Below, in pieces: positions 27,369 through 36,057 of a DNA stretch of 64,000 bases; positions within the stretch are counted from its first letter, which is position 1; each line of letters begins with the position of its first letter. Under the pieces are notes generated by a model that did no database searches, had not been told where the DNA came from, and saw only the letters and a program-made list of their open reading frames with translations. The position numbers and the translations under genes are program-made. The DNA comes from CAVUPF01 sp963803755 (lineage in GTDB: Bacteria; Actinomycetota; Thermoleophilia; Solirubrobacterales; 70-9): positions 620,001 through 684,000 of the forward strand of contig CAWDNP010000007.1 in the NCBI GenBank assembly GCA_963803755.1, written 5' to 3'.

Positions 27369-28694
27369 ATGAAACTCGACAACTGGCTGGCACAGAGATC
27401 CCAGAGCTGTCCAGACCGCACCGCCCTGGTGGCGGACGGGGCCGAGGTCAGCTACGCGGAGCTGGAGGCGGAGTCGACCTGGGTCGCGCGGCGCCTCGCT
27501 GCGCAGGGGGTGCGGCGAGGCTCGACCGTGGCACTGACCATGCGCCCCAGCCGCGAGCAGGTGGTCCTGGCCCACGCGCTGATGAAGGTAGGGGCGGTGC
27601 TGTTGCCGCTCAGCCCGCGGCTGAACGAGGCGGAGCGGGCGGAGGCGATCGCGACCGAGGGGCCCACGATCGACCTCGGCGACCCCGGCGAGCTGACCCA
27701 GACCGAGGCCGACCTGCCGCTGCTCGGCGAGCACGATATGGACGACATCGTCTGCCGGGTGCTGACCAGCGGTAGCACCGGCGCCCCCCATCCGGTCGGG
27801 CTCACCTACGGCAACTTCCTCTGGAGCGCGGTCGGCTCGGCCTTCAACATCGGCGTCCAGCCCGACGACCGCTGGCTTTGCTGCCTGCCGCTCAGCCATG
27901 TCTCCGGCCTCTCGATCGCGATGCGATCGGTCATCTACGGCACGACGATGGTCCTCCACGACGGCTTCGATACCGACCGGGTGGCGGCGGCGCTGGAGGA
28001 GGGCGACATCACCGTCGTCTCGCTGGTGACGACGATGCTGACCAGGCTGCTGGAGGCGGGCGCCGACCTCTCTGGCCCACGGGCGATCCTGGTCGGCGGC
28101 GGGCCAGTCCCCGAGGAGCCGCTTGAAGAGGCAATTGGCCGCGGCGCCACCGTCGTGCAGACCTATGGCCTCACCGAGACTTGCTCCCAGGTGACGACCC
28201 TGGCACCCGCCGAGGCCCGCCGAAAGCTTGGCTCGGCCGGGCGCCCCCTGCTCACCACCCACCTGCGGATCCAAGACGGCGAGATCCTCGTCCAAGGCCC
28301 GACCGTCGCCCCCGGCTGCGCCGACGCCGACGGCTGGCTGCACACAGGCGACCTTGGCCGCATCGACGAGGAAGGCTTCCTCTACGTCGAGGACCGGATC
28401 GACGACATGATCGTCAGCGGCGGCGAGAACGTGGTGCCGGCGGAGGTGGAGAAGGTGCTGCTGCGCCACCCCGCGGTCGCCGACGCCGCGGTGATCGGCC
28501 GCGAGGACCCCGAGTGGCAGCAGGCGGTGACCGCCGTCGTCGTGCTGCAGAGCGGCTCCGAGGCGACCCCGGACGAGTTGCGCCGCCACTGCGCCGAGGC
28601 GCTCGCCAGCTTCAAGGTGCCGAAGCGGGTCGAGCTCGCCGCCGCGCTGCCGCGCACGCCTTCGGGCAAGCTGATGCGCAGAGCCCTCCGTTAG
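27369..28694 (+). CDS. menE: o-Succinylbenzoate-CoA ligase
   Basis: ANL-superfamily acyl-CoA ligase activating o-succinylbenzoate before MenB, 441 residues. Motifs are the adenylate loop LTSGSTGAPHPVGLTYGN, YGLTETCSQVT, the hinge GWLHTGDLG...DRIDDMIVSGGENV and the C-terminal catalytic lysine in RTPSGKLMRR. The P-loop lysine usually found after TSGTTGxP is His-Pro here. Context secures the assignment: it is divergent from menB by 104 bp and followed by ilvC. Confidence 0.88.
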   Translation: MKLDNWLAQRSQSCPDRTALVADGAEVSYAELEAESTWVARRLAAQGVRRGSTVALTMRPSREQVVLAHALMKVGAVLLPLSPRLNEAERAEAIATEGPTIDLGDPGELTQTEADLPLLGEHDMDDIVCRVLTSGSTGAPHPVGLTYGNFLWSAVGSAFNIGVQPDDRWLCCLPLSHVSGLSIAMRSVIYGTTMVLHDGFDTDRVAAALEEGDITVVSLVTTMLTRLLEAGADLSGPRAILVGGGPVPEEPLEEAIGRGATVVQTYGLTETCSQVTTLAPAEARRKLGSAGRPLLTTHLRIQDGEILVQGPTVAPGCADADGWLHTGDLGRIDEEGFLYVEDRIDDMIVSGGENVVPAEVEKVLLRHPAVADAAVIGREDPEWQQAVTAVVVLQSGSEATPDELRRHCAEALASFKVPKRVELAAALPRTPSGKLMRRALR

Positions 28695-28704
28695 AGTCGC
28701 GCCA

Positions 28705-29709
28705 ATGCGCACAGACGACATCTATTACGACAAGGACGCCGACCTCTCCAAGCTCAAGGGCAAGACCGCCGCAATCCTCGGCTACGGCTCGCAGGGCCAT
28801 GCTCACGCCCTCAACCTCAAGGACTCCGGCGTCGACGTCATCGTCGGCCTTCGCCCCGACTCCTCCAGCCGCGCGAAGGCCGAGCAGGCCGGTCTCCAGG
28901 TGCTCGACATCGCCGAAGCCGCCAGCCGCGGCGACGTCATCATGGTCCTGCTCCCCGACGAGAAGCAGGCCGAGGTCTGGGAGGCCGAGATCGCCGACGG
29001 GATCGCCCCCGGGGACCTGCTGCTCTTCGCGCACGGCTTCGCCATCCACTTCGAGCAGATCGCGCCCCCGCCCGGGGTCGACGTCGGCATGATCGCGCCC
29101 AAGGGCCCGGGCCACCTGGTTCGCCGCCAGTATGAGGAGGGGCACGGGGTGCCCTGTCTGATGGCGGTCCACCAAAACGCCAGCGGCGAGGCCCACGACC
29201 TCGTCCTCGCCTACGCCGCCGGGATCGGCGGCGGCCGCGCCGCGATCATCGAGACGACCTTCAAAGACGAGTGCGAGACCGATCTCTTCGGCGAGCAGGC
29301 CGTGCTCTGCGGTGGCGCCTCGGAGCTGGTCCGCGCCGGCTTTGAGACGCTTGTCGAGGCGGGATATGACCCGCGCCTCGCCTACTTCGAGTGCCTGCAC
29401 GAGCTGAAGCTGATCGCCGACCTGATGTATGAGAAGGGGATTCAGGGGATGCGCTACTCGATCTCCAACACCGCCGAGTACGGCGATATGACCCGCGGCA
29501 AGCGGGTGATCGGGGAGGAGTCGCGGGCGGCGATGAAGCAGATCCTCGGCGAGATCCAGTCGGGCGAGTTCGCCCGCGAGTGGATCGCCGAGAACCGCGC
29601 CGGCGGTGAGAGCTTCGACCGCATGCGCAAAGAGGCGGCGGGGCACGAAGTCGAGGAGGTCGGCAAGGACCTCCGCGACATGATGCCTTGGATAGACCAG
29701 AAATTCTGA
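28705..29709 (+). CDS. ilvC: Ketol-acid reductoisomerase (class I)
   Basis: Converts acetolactate and acetohydroxybutyrate to dihydroxy acids with NAD(P)H. At 334 residues it is a class I enzyme and intact. Seen are the Rossmann motif ILGYGSQGHAHALNL, the cofactor loop GLRPDSSSRAKAEQ, MIAPKGPGHLVRRQYEEG, the metal-binding ETTFKDECETDLFGEQ and C-terminal YSISNTAEYGD. A serine-rich cofactor loop suggests NADPH preference (inference). TAGAGT (28693-28698) lies 6 nt before the ATG and overlaps the menE stop, so ilvC may have its own leaderless promoter. Confidence 0.95.
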   Translation: MRTDDIYYDKDADLSKLKGKTAAILGYGSQGHAHALNLKDSGVDVIVGLRPDSSSRAKAEQAGLQVLDIAEAASRGDVIMVLLPDEKQAEVWEAEIADGIAPGDLLLFAHGFAIHFEQIAPPPGVDVGMIAPKGPGHLVRRQYEEGHGVPCLMAVHQNASGEAHDLVLAYAAGIGGGRAAIIETTFKDECETDLFGEQAVLCGGASELVRAGFETLVEAGYDPRLAYFECLHELKLIADLMYEKGIQGMRYSISNTAEYGDMTRGKRVIGEESRAAMKQILGEIQSGEFAREWIAENRAGGESFDRMRKEAAGHEVEEVGKDLRDMMPWIDQKF

Positions 29710-29710
29710 G

Positions 29711-30145
29711 TCAGGCGCCCGGCGGGGCGTTGTCGCCGAACCGGCTGACGTCTCCCTCCGGCAATTTGCCGTCGCGGCCGACGTAGCCGTCCTTTCCCCC
29801 GACCACCACGTAGACCGCCTCCTCGGAGTCGCTGAGGTTACGGACTTTGCGCACGGTCGAGGCATCGACCCAGGCGAGGCCGCCCGGCTCCAGCTCGTGG
29901 GTTGAGCCGTCGCCGAACTCCATCGCGATTCGGCCGCTGTGCAGGAAGTAGAGCTCCTCCTGCTCCTCGTGGTAGTGGCGCCCGGTCTCATAGGCCGGCG
30001 GCAGCACGATCGCGTTGACGCCGAACGCAGTCACGCCCAGCTCCTTGCGGATCTTGCGGAACCCCGGACCCTCGCCGAGGTCGCGGAGGTTGGCGACGGC
30101 GTAGCCCTCGCCCTTTGCGACTCCCCGCTCGACTGCCTCGCTCAT
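29711..30145 (-). CDS. Cupin-domain protein
   Basis: 144-residue single-cupin protein. The metal-site motif is visible as HYHEEQEELYFLHSGRIAMEF (two His, Gln/Glu, Glu and Gly), and the second cupin motif lies around PGGLAWVDASTVRKVRNLS. Such proteins may be enzymes or small-molecule binders, and the sequence does not say which. It lies convergent with ilvC, one base between stops, and is divergently arranged with serC. TAGGGT (minus strand, 30153-30158) is 7 nt before the ATG. Confidence 0.75.
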   Translation of the reverse strand: MSEAVERGVAKGEGYAVANLRDLGEGPGFRKIRKELGVTAFGVNAIVLPPAYETGRHYHEEQEELYFLHSGRIAMEFGDGSTHELEPGGLAWVDASTVRKVRNLSDSEEAVYVVVGGKDGYVGRDGKLPEGDVSRFGDNAPPGA

Positions 30146-30155
30146 GCCCCGAACC

Positions 30156-30547
30156 CTACCCCGCGGGCGCCGGGGGCGGGGTGGGCGCCTGCTGGGCGCC
30201 CGAGGGCACCGCGGCCTCGATCCCGACCGGCGGATAGTCGTCGGTGAGGACCGGGGCGTACTTTGTTTGGCCCAATCCTGTCACTGGCCGCGGAGCCTCG
30301 ACTGCCGCTGAAACATGACTTCCGGTCAGCATGATTTCCGCATACTAGAGGCATCTGCGGTTCCTCTGTCGGGCCGCTGAAGGACCGCGGACGCGGCCCG
30401 ATTTGGATGGTTTTGGGGGGGTTTGGGCAGCGAGGACGGGTTCGCCGCCCACGGGATCGCCAGGATGATCCGGAAGAAGGTGGTCCAGCGGTCCGGAGCC
30501 GGGTTGAAGTCGGCTTCGTAGGCGATCGGGTATATCCGCTCCCTCTC
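30156..30547 (-). pseudogene. Remnant of a DUF4389-like membrane protein with its middle missing
   Basis: The minus strand of this otherwise gene-free 500-bp gap holds two protein-like pieces. One (30440-30538) reads RIYPIAYEADFNPAPDRW and TTFFRIILAIPW, which matches the start of DUF4389 proteins. The other (30156-30275) reads KYAPVLTDDYPPVGIEAA, then a Pro-rich tail and a stop, which resembles the end of the first DUF4389 unit. About 160 bp between them make no recognisable protein, far less than the region expected there, and no standard start codon precedes the first piece. It looks like an internal deletion followed by decay, or an assembly deletion. The family match is from memory. Confidence 0.45.
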
Positions 30548-30648
30548 GGTGGACGATGGCCGCTGAGGGCGTGCTCAGCCTAACCCGGCTCTCGAAGGAA
30601 GTCCACCCGCGGCGGTCAATAACCTGCCGGCTCCGTAGACCCATCACC

Positions 30649-31800
30649 ATGCACCCAATGACCGCAACCACCGGCACAGTCCAGATCCCCATCGAGCTGA
30701 AGCCCGCCGACGGTCGCTTCGGCTGCGGGCCCTCCAAGGTTCGCTCGGAGGCGCTCGCCGGGCTGGCCGAGCAGGGCGGGCTGATTGGCACCTCGCATCG
30801 CCAGAAGCCCGTCCGCGACCTGGTGGGACGGGTGAGGGGCGGCCTTGCCGAGTTGTTCTCGCTGCCGGACGGCTATGAGGTCGCGCTCGGCAACGGCGGC
30901 TCGACGGCCTTCTGGGACGCCGCCGCCGCCTGGCTGGTGCGCGACCGTGCCCTTCATCTCAGCTACGGCGAGTTCTCGCAGAAGTTCGCCAAGGCGACCG
31001 CGGCGGCCCCCTTCCTCGCCGACCCGATCGTCGTCGAGGCGGAGCCGGGTGACGCGCCGGAGCCGGTCGCCGACCCCGCCGCCGACGTGCTCGCCTGGGC
31101 CCACAACGAGACCTCGACCGGCGTGATGGTCGCGGTGCGCCGGCCGGAGGGGGCCGGCGACGCGCTGGTTGTGATCGACGGCACCTCGGGCGCTGGCGGC
31201 CTGCCGCTCGACGCGGGCCAGGCCGACGCCTATTACTTCGCCCCGCAGAAGGCCTTTGGTGCCGATGGCGGTCTCTGGCTGGCGCTGCTCAGCCCCGCCG
31301 CCATCACCAGGATCGAGGAGCTTGACGAGGCCGGCGACCGCTGGCAGCCCGCCTTCCTCTCGCTGATGACGGCGCTTGAGAACTCCCGCAAGGAGCAGAC
31401 CTACAACACGCCGGCGTTGGCGACGCTGATCCTGCTCGCCGACCAGGTCGATTGGATGCTGGCCGGCGGCGGGCTTAAGTGGTGCGTGCAGCGGACCGGC
31501 GCCTCCTCGGGTCACCTCTACGGCTGGGCGGAGCGCAGCGAGTTCGCGACGCCCTTCGTCACCGACCCCGCCAAGCGCTCGCTGGTCGTCGGCACGATCG
31601 ACTTCGACGACACGGTCGACGCCGCGGCGGTGGCGGCGACGCTGCGCGCCAACGGCATCGTCGACGTCGAGCCCTACCGCAAGCTGGGGCGCAACCAGCT
31701 GCGGATCGGCATGTTCCCCGCAGTCGAGCCCGCCGACGTCGAGGCGCTCACCGCCTGTATCGACTGGGTGGTCGAAAACATGCCGGAGGCCGCCCGGTGA
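30649..31800 (+). CDS. serC: Phosphoserine aminotransferase (actinobacterial type)
   Basis: PLP aminotransferase of the serine pathway. The start PIELKPADGRFGCGPSKVR and TSHRQKPVRDLVG are typical of the mycobacterial-type SerC. The PLP lysine is in YYFAPQKAFGADGG. ATG 30649 or ATG 30658 are both possible; the open frame upstream to 30556 lacks family similarity. Its stop overlaps the serA start (GTGA), so SerC and SerA are coupled. Length is about 383 residues. Confidence 0.93.
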   Translation: MHPMTATTGTVQIPIELKPADGRFGCGPSKVRSEALAGLAEQGGLIGTSHRQKPVRDLVGRVRGGLAELFSLPDGYEVALGNGGSTAFWDAAAAWLVRDRALHLSYGEFSQKFAKATAAAPFLADPIVVEAEPGDAPEPVADPAADVLAWAHNETSTGVMVAVRRPEGAGDALVVIDGTSGAGGLPLDAGQADAYYFAPQKAFGADGGLWLALLSPAAITRIEELDEAGDRWQPAFLSLMTALENSRKEQTYNTPALATLILLADQVDWMLAGGGLKWCVQRTGASSGHLYGWAERSEFATPFVTDPAKRSLVVGTIDFDDTVDAAAVAATLRANGIVDVEPYRKLGRNQLRIGMFPAVEPADVEALTACIDWVVENMPEAAR

Positions 31801-33377
31801 AGGTCCTCGTCAAGGAGAAGATCGCAGACGCGGGCGTCGAGCTGCTGCGCGCCAACTTTGACGTCGACCTCGGGCTCGAGATGTCTGACGAGGAGCTGCG
31901 CGAGGCGATTGCCGCCTACGACGCGATCCTGATCCGCTCGGCGACGAAGCTGACCGCCGAGCTGATCGAGCGGGCCGACCGCCTCAAGGTGATCGGCCGC
32001 GCCGGCACCGGGGTCGACAACGTCGACATCCCGGCCGCGACCCGGCGCGGCATCGTCGTCGCCAACGCGCCGGAGTCCAACTCGGTCGCCGCCGCCGAGC
32101 ACACCCTTGCCCTGATGCTCGCCCTCTTTCGCAACGTCCCCCAAGCACACGCAAGCCTGGTTGACGGGCGCTGGGATCGGTCTCACTTCAAGGGTGCCGA
32201 GCTCTACGGGAAGACGCTCGGGGTGATCGGTTTCGGCAGGATCGGCCAGCTCGTCGCCAAGCGCGCCCAGGGCTTTGAGATGGACGTGGTCGCCTTCGAC
32301 AAGTTCGTTTCTGCCGAGCGTTTCCGCGAGTTGGGGGTCGAGGGGGTGGCGAGCGTCAAGGAGGTCTTCAAGCGCGCCGACGTCGTCACCCTGCACGTGC
32401 CGAAGACGGCGGAGACGGTGAACCTGATCGATGCCGCCGCAATCGCTGAGATGGTAGTCGGGGTGCGGATCGTCAACTGCGCCCGCGGCGAGCTGGTCGA
32501 CCTCGACGCACTCCTCGCCGGGCTGGAGTCCGGCAAGGTGGCGGGCGCAGCGCTCGACGTCTTCCCCTCAGAGCCCTTCACCGAGCACCCGATCTTCGCC
32601 CGCCCCGACGTCGTCGTCACTCCCCACCTGGGCGCCTCCACCGCCGAGGCGCAGGACCGCGCCGGAGTGGTCACGGCTGAGCAGGTAACCGCGGCGCTGA
32701 GTGGCGGCGTCGTCACCAACGCGGTCAACATCGCCGCCGTGCGCCCCGAGGAGATGGAGGCGCTGGCGCCCTTCGTGCCGCTCTGCGAAAAGCTCGGCCG
32801 GCTCGCACAGGGCCTCGGCGGCGGCTCCGTCGACCGCGTCACCGCCGAGTTTCGCGGCCGCATCGCATCCCACGACACCCGCCTGCTCGGCATCGCCGTC
32901 CTCGTCGGCATCCTCTCCGGCAACACCGAGGAGCCGGTCAACCTCGTCAACGCGCCCCAGATGGCCGAGGAGCGAGGGATCGAGCTGGTCGAGACCAAGG
33001 ACTCCAGCGCCGAGGACTTCACCGAGCTGGTCACCGTGCGGCTCCATTCCGGGGGGGAGGAGGTCGAGGTCGCCGGGACCGGCGTCGGCCCTCGCAACGA
33101 GCCTTACCTGGTCTCGGTCTGGGGGGAGAGCTTCTACCTGCCCTTCGCAGAGCACCTCGCGGTCCTCCGATACGCCGATCAGCCGGGGATGATCGGCAGG
33201 GTCGGGACGGCGTTCGGCGAGGAGGGGGTGAACATCATCTCGGCGGCGGTCGGCGCGGAGGCCGGCGGCGAGCGGGCGGTGATGGCGCTGACCACCGACG
33301 CCCCGGTGCACGGGAAGACGATCGAGAAAATCCTCCAGCTCGACGGTTTCTCGGTAGGCCGCTCGGTGGACTTGTGA
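31797..33377 (+). CDS. serA: D-3-phosphoglycerate dehydrogenase
   Basis: First enzyme of serine synthesis, oxidising 3-phosphoglycerate with NAD. Its 526 residues match the long actinobacterial form: catalytic and nucleotide domains (GRAGTGVDNVDI, LGVIGFGRIGQLVAKRA, NCARGELVD, VVTPHLGASTAEAQ with the catalytic His), then an intervening ASB domain, then a C-terminal ACT domain (YADQPGMIGRVGTAFGEEG) that gives serine feedback control. GTG 31797 overlaps serC. Confidence 0.95.
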   Translation: MKVLVKEKIADAGVELLRANFDVDLGLEMSDEELREAIAAYDAILIRSATKLTAELIERADRLKVIGRAGTGVDNVDIPAATRRGIVVANAPESNSVAAAEHTLALMLALFRNVPQAHASLVDGRWDRSHFKGAELYGKTLGVIGFGRIGQLVAKRAQGFEMDVVAFDKFVSAERFRELGVEGVASVKEVFKRADVVTLHVPKTAETVNLIDAAAIAEMVVGVRIVNCARGELVDLDALLAGLESGKVAGAALDVFPSEPFTEHPIFARPDVVVTPHLGASTAEAQDRAGVVTAEQVTAALSGGVVTNAVNIAAVRPEEMEALAPFVPLCEKLGRLAQGLGGGSVDRVTAEFRGRIASHDTRLLGIAVLVGILSGNTEEPVNLVNAPQMAEERGIELVETKDSSAEDFTELVTVRLHSGGEEVEVAGTGVGPRNEPYLVSVWGESFYLPFAEHLAVLRYADQPGMIGRVGTAFGEEGVNIISAAVGAEAGGERAVMALTTDAPVHGKTIEKILQLDGFSVGRSVDL

Positions 33378-33528
33378 AGGCGAGCGCATCCGCCGCTGGG
33401 CGCCGCACGCCCGGCACACGGCGCTCGCTGCCTTCACGCTGTTGCCCGTGAGGGCCGCCTTCGCCGAGCGAGGCGATCCTGAGCCGACCGCGGCGGCGGG
33501 CCGCACGAATGGCGACGCGGAAGGGCCT

Positions 33529-33672
33529 GCGCTAAGCTGGGCGGCGAATGACGTACCGCGACCACAGCTTGGCGCTTCTCCTTCTCCTCCCCCCTCGGGG
33601 GGAATAGCGCTGGGCGGCGCGTAGCCGCGAGAGACAAGGTCATTCCAACGAAGCAGAGAAGGAGGAGGTCCA
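33529..33672 (+). promoter_or_regulatory. Putative leucine attenuator upstream of leuA
   Basis: Stem A pairs GCGCTAAGCTG (33529-33539) with CAGCTTGGCGC (33565-33575), one mismatch, enclosing the leader start. Stem B pairs GCGCT (33572-33576) with AGCGC (33606-33610) and holds an inner C5-6/G5-6 hairpin (33589-33602) spanning the end of the leader peptide. A and B share bases 33572-33575 and cannot form together. A third hairpin GCGGC-GCGTA-GCCGC follows at about 33616-33630. A ribosome stalled on the Leu codons would cover 33569-33589, disturb both stems and change the fold. There is no T-tract, so the terminator may be Rho-dependent or the control may act on the leuA ribosome-binding site AAGGAGGAGG. 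Confidence 0.6.
33548..33607 (+). CDS. leuL: Leucine-rich leader peptide of leuA
   Basis: A 19-codon ORF beginning ATG ACG TAC and ending TAG. It encodes MTYRDHSLALLLLLPPRGE, with six leucine codons (TTG, CTT, CTC, CTT, CTC, CTC) among residues 8-14. Five are consecutive. It lies 66 bp upstream of leuA and is overlapped by mutually exclusive RNA stems, the arrangement of ribosome-mediated attenuators. No strong ribosome-binding site precedes it (GGGCGGCGA only). Leucine leader peptides before leuA are known in actinobacteria; this instance is read directly from the sequence. Confidence 0.75.
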   Translation: MTYRDHSLALLLLLPPRGE

Positions 33673-35259
33673 GTGGGACCCGCATCTGACGCCAACCGCG
33701 TCCACATCTTCGACACCACCCTGAGGGACGGCGAGCAGTCGCCCGGAATCTCCCTGAACACCGCCGAGAAGGTGGAGATCGCCCAGCAGCTCGGCCGGCT
33801 CGGCGTCGACGTGATCGAGGCCGGCTTCCCAATCACCTCACCGGGGGACTTCGAGGCGGTCCAGGAGATCTCTCGCGGGGTCGAGGGCCCGATCATCTGC
33901 GGCCTGGCGCGAACCCATAAGGCCGACATCGATGCCGCCTGGGGGGCGATCCGCGAGGCGGGAAGGCCTCGCATTCACACCTTCATCTCCACCTCCGACA
34001 TCCATATCGAACACCAGCTGCAGACGACCCGAGAGGACGTCAAGGGGCAGGCCCGCGCCGCCGTCGCCCTGGCCAAGTCCTACTGCGAGGACGTCGAGTT
34101 CTCACCGATGGACGCGACCCGGGCCGAGGTCGAGTTCACCGCCGAAGTCTGCGCGGTCGCGGTCGAGGAGGGCGCCACCGTCATCAACATCCCCGACACG
34201 GTCGGCTACACCACCCCGGAGGAGTACGCCGGCTACTTCCGGCGCCTCTACGAGCTGGTTCCCGGCCTGGGTGAGGTCGAGACCTCGGTCCACTGCCATG
34301 ACGACCTCGGCCTGGCCGTCGCCAACTCCTACGCCGGATTGCTGGCCGGGGCTCGCCAGGTCGAGTGCGCGATCAACGGGATCGGCGAGCGAGCCGGCAA
34401 CTGCGCGCTGGAGGAGATCGTGATGCTGATCCGGACCCGTGAGGACATCCACGGCCTCGGCACGGCGCTCGATGCGCGCGAGCTGGCCCGCACCAGCCGC
34501 ATGGTCTCACGCCTCACCGGCTACCCGGTCCAGCCCAACAAGGCGATCGTCGGTCGCAACGCCTTCGCCCACGAGTCCGGGATCCACCAGGACGGGGTGT
34601 TGAAGGAGCGCACCACCTACGAGATCATGGACGCGACCGAGGTCGGCCTGGAGTCGAACTCGATCGTCCTCGGCAAGCACTCCGGTCGCCACGCCCTGCG
34701 AAACGCGCTGGAGCAGCTCGGCTTCAAGGTCGAGGGCAACGCGCTCAACTCGGCCTTCAAGCGCTTCAAGGAGGTCGCCGACCGCAAGAAGCAAGTGACC
34801 GCGCTGGACCTGGAGGCGATCGTCTCCGACGAGATGCGCGAGCGCTCCGACGCCCACGAGCTGGCCTGGTTCGAAGTCGAGGCCGGCTCACGCCGCGAGC
34901 CGCTGGCGAGGGTGGCGGTGACCATGCCATCCGGCGGGGAGTCGAGCGGCGAGTCGAGCGGCGATGGCCCGGTCGACGCGATCTTCCACGCGATCCAGAA
35001 GGCGACCGGCACCGATTGCGAGCTGCGCCAGTACACGGTCGAGGCTGTGACCGGGGGGGAGGACGCGCTCGGCGAGGTGACCGTGATGCTGCGCGCCGCC
35101 GGGCACCTGGCGACCGGCCAGGGCGTAGCAACCGACATCCTCGAGGCCTCCGCGCGCGCCTATGTGCGGGCACTATCCAACGCGCTGGAGGGCGCCGCGA
35201 TCCGCGAGGCCGAGGCGGCGACCGCCGGGGCGGCGGTAGAGCGCACCCCCGGCCCCTGA
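33673..35259 (+). CDS. leuA: 2-Isopropylmalate synthase
   Basis: Condenses acetyl-CoA with 2-oxoisovalerate, the committed step to leucine. Motifs are FDTTLRDGEQSPGISLN, HCHDDLGLAVANSYAG with metal-binding histidines, INGIGERAGNCALEE and AFAHESGIHQDGVLK. The C-terminal regulatory LeuA dimer domain (about residues 380-510) is present, so leucine feedback inhibition is expected. At 528 residues it is full length. GTG 33673 has a good AAGGAGGAGG ribosome-binding site. Expression is probably controlled by the leucine leader upstream. Confidence 0.95.
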   Translation: MGPASDANRVHIFDTTLRDGEQSPGISLNTAEKVEIAQQLGRLGVDVIEAGFPITSPGDFEAVQEISRGVEGPIICGLARTHKADIDAAWGAIREAGRPRIHTFISTSDIHIEHQLQTTREDVKGQARAAVALAKSYCEDVEFSPMDATRAEVEFTAEVCAVAVEEGATVINIPDTVGYTTPEEYAGYFRRLYELVPGLGEVETSVHCHDDLGLAVANSYAGLLAGARQVECAINGIGERAGNCALEEIVMLIRTREDIHGLGTALDARELARTSRMVSRLTGYPVQPNKAIVGRNAFAHESGIHQDGVLKERTTYEIMDATEVGLESNSIVLGKHSGRHALRNALEQLGFKVEGNALNSAFKRFKEVADRKKQVTALDLEAIVSDEMRERSDAHELAWFEVEAGSRREPLARVAVTMPSGGESSGESSGDGPVDAIFHAIQKATGTDCELRQYTVEAVTGGEDALGEVTVMLRAAGHLATGQGVATDILEASARAYVRALSNALEGAAIREAEAATAGAAVERTPGP

Positions 35260-35380
35260 CCGGCCGCAGTCGGGCGTCGCGTGAGGGCAGGGTTGCCTGC
35301 GCCCCTTGCACGGCGCCTGCGCGGTGGGTCATTGGGTTCTCGTCGGGGACGCTGACTTTGCGCGTGGGTAAGGAGACAAA

Positions 35381-35398
35381 TGTATGTGATAACGTACA
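35381..35398 (+). promoter_or_regulatory. Quasi-palindromic operator over the XRE-cupin promoter
   Basis: An 18-bp interrupted palindrome TGTA-N-GT-N-AT-N-AC-N-TACA, matching its reverse complement at 14 of 18 positions. It stands out as AT-rich in a GC-rich background. It covers TAACGT (35390-35395), a likely -10 that is 9 nt from the ATG at 35405. Autorepression by the XRE-cupin product is the natural guess but is inference. Confidence 0.55.
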
Positions 35399-35404
35399 AA
35401 CTAG

Positions 35405-36043
35405 ATGAGCCTGAACCGGATGGCCCAGAAGAATCCGCCGCAGACGGCGCCCCTGCCGAAGGCGACTGCCGAGCCCCATGCCGCCTCCGGCGCCGGCCGT
35501 CGCGTCCGCGCCTTGCGAGAGGCGATGGGCTGGTCGCTGCGTGACCTCGCTGAGCGCAGCGGCGTCAGCGCCCCGATGCTCTCGCAGGTCGAGCGGGGAG
35601 AGACCAGCCCGACCCTGGCTGTGGCTGCCAAGATTGCCTCGGGCCTCGAATTGACCCTGTCGCAGCTACTGAGACTGGACGAGGGCGAGCACGTCGCCGT
35701 CAGCCGAGCTGGCGAGCGGCGCCGCTACAAGCGAGGTAGTCACCGCTTCGAGGAGTTGACCCCGCCGCTGCCGGGACAGCGGGCCGACGTCTCCCTGCAC
35801 ACCCTGGAGCCCGGCGCGACGACCGGGGGGCGACAGGACCCGCCGATACACGAGCCCGGCAGCCGCGAGACCGCCGTTGTCTTGACCGGGGCCCTGGCGC
35901 TGATCGTCGATGGGACCCGCTATGAGCTGCGAGCGGAGGACAGCGTCACTTTCGACGCCGATCTTCCCCATCACTTCGAGAACGATGGTGAGGAGCCGAC
36001 CCGCTTCCTCGCCGTGATCGCCGCCGGCCTGCGGCGGAGTTAA
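35405..36043 (+). CDS. XRE-cupin transcriptional regulator inside the leu gene cluster
   Basis: 212-residue regulator. The N-terminal helix-turn-helix of the XRE/Cro type (about residues 30-85) reads VRALREAMGWSLRDLAERSG and APMLSQVERGETSPTLAVAAKIA. The C-terminal cupin domain (about 125-205) has EPGSRETAVVLTGALALIVDG and DADLPHHFENDGEEPTRFLAVI and should sense a small molecule. It stands between leuA and leuC, with only 14 bp and a GGAGGAGG ribosome-binding site before leuC, so it is probably cotranscribed with leuCD and may regulate them. The ligand is unknown; a pathway intermediate is an obvious candidate. Confidence 0.85.
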   Translation: MSLNRMAQKNPPQTAPLPKATAEPHAASGAGRRVRALREAMGWSLRDLAERSGVSAPMLSQVERGETSPTLAVAAKIASGLELTLSQLLRLDEGEHVAVSRAGERRRYKRGSHRFEELTPPLPGQRADVSLHTLEPGATTGGRQDPPIHEPGSRETAVVLTGALALIVDGTRYELRAEDSVTFDADLPHHFENDGEEPTRFLAVIAAGLRRS

Positions 36044-36057
36044 GGAGGAGGCCCGCA

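Noticed and set aside
21229..28694. men gene block as a recently transferred island
   Set aside because: Codon use, GC content and stop/start overlaps match the neighbours, and there are no integrases, repeats or tRNA attachment sites at its edges.
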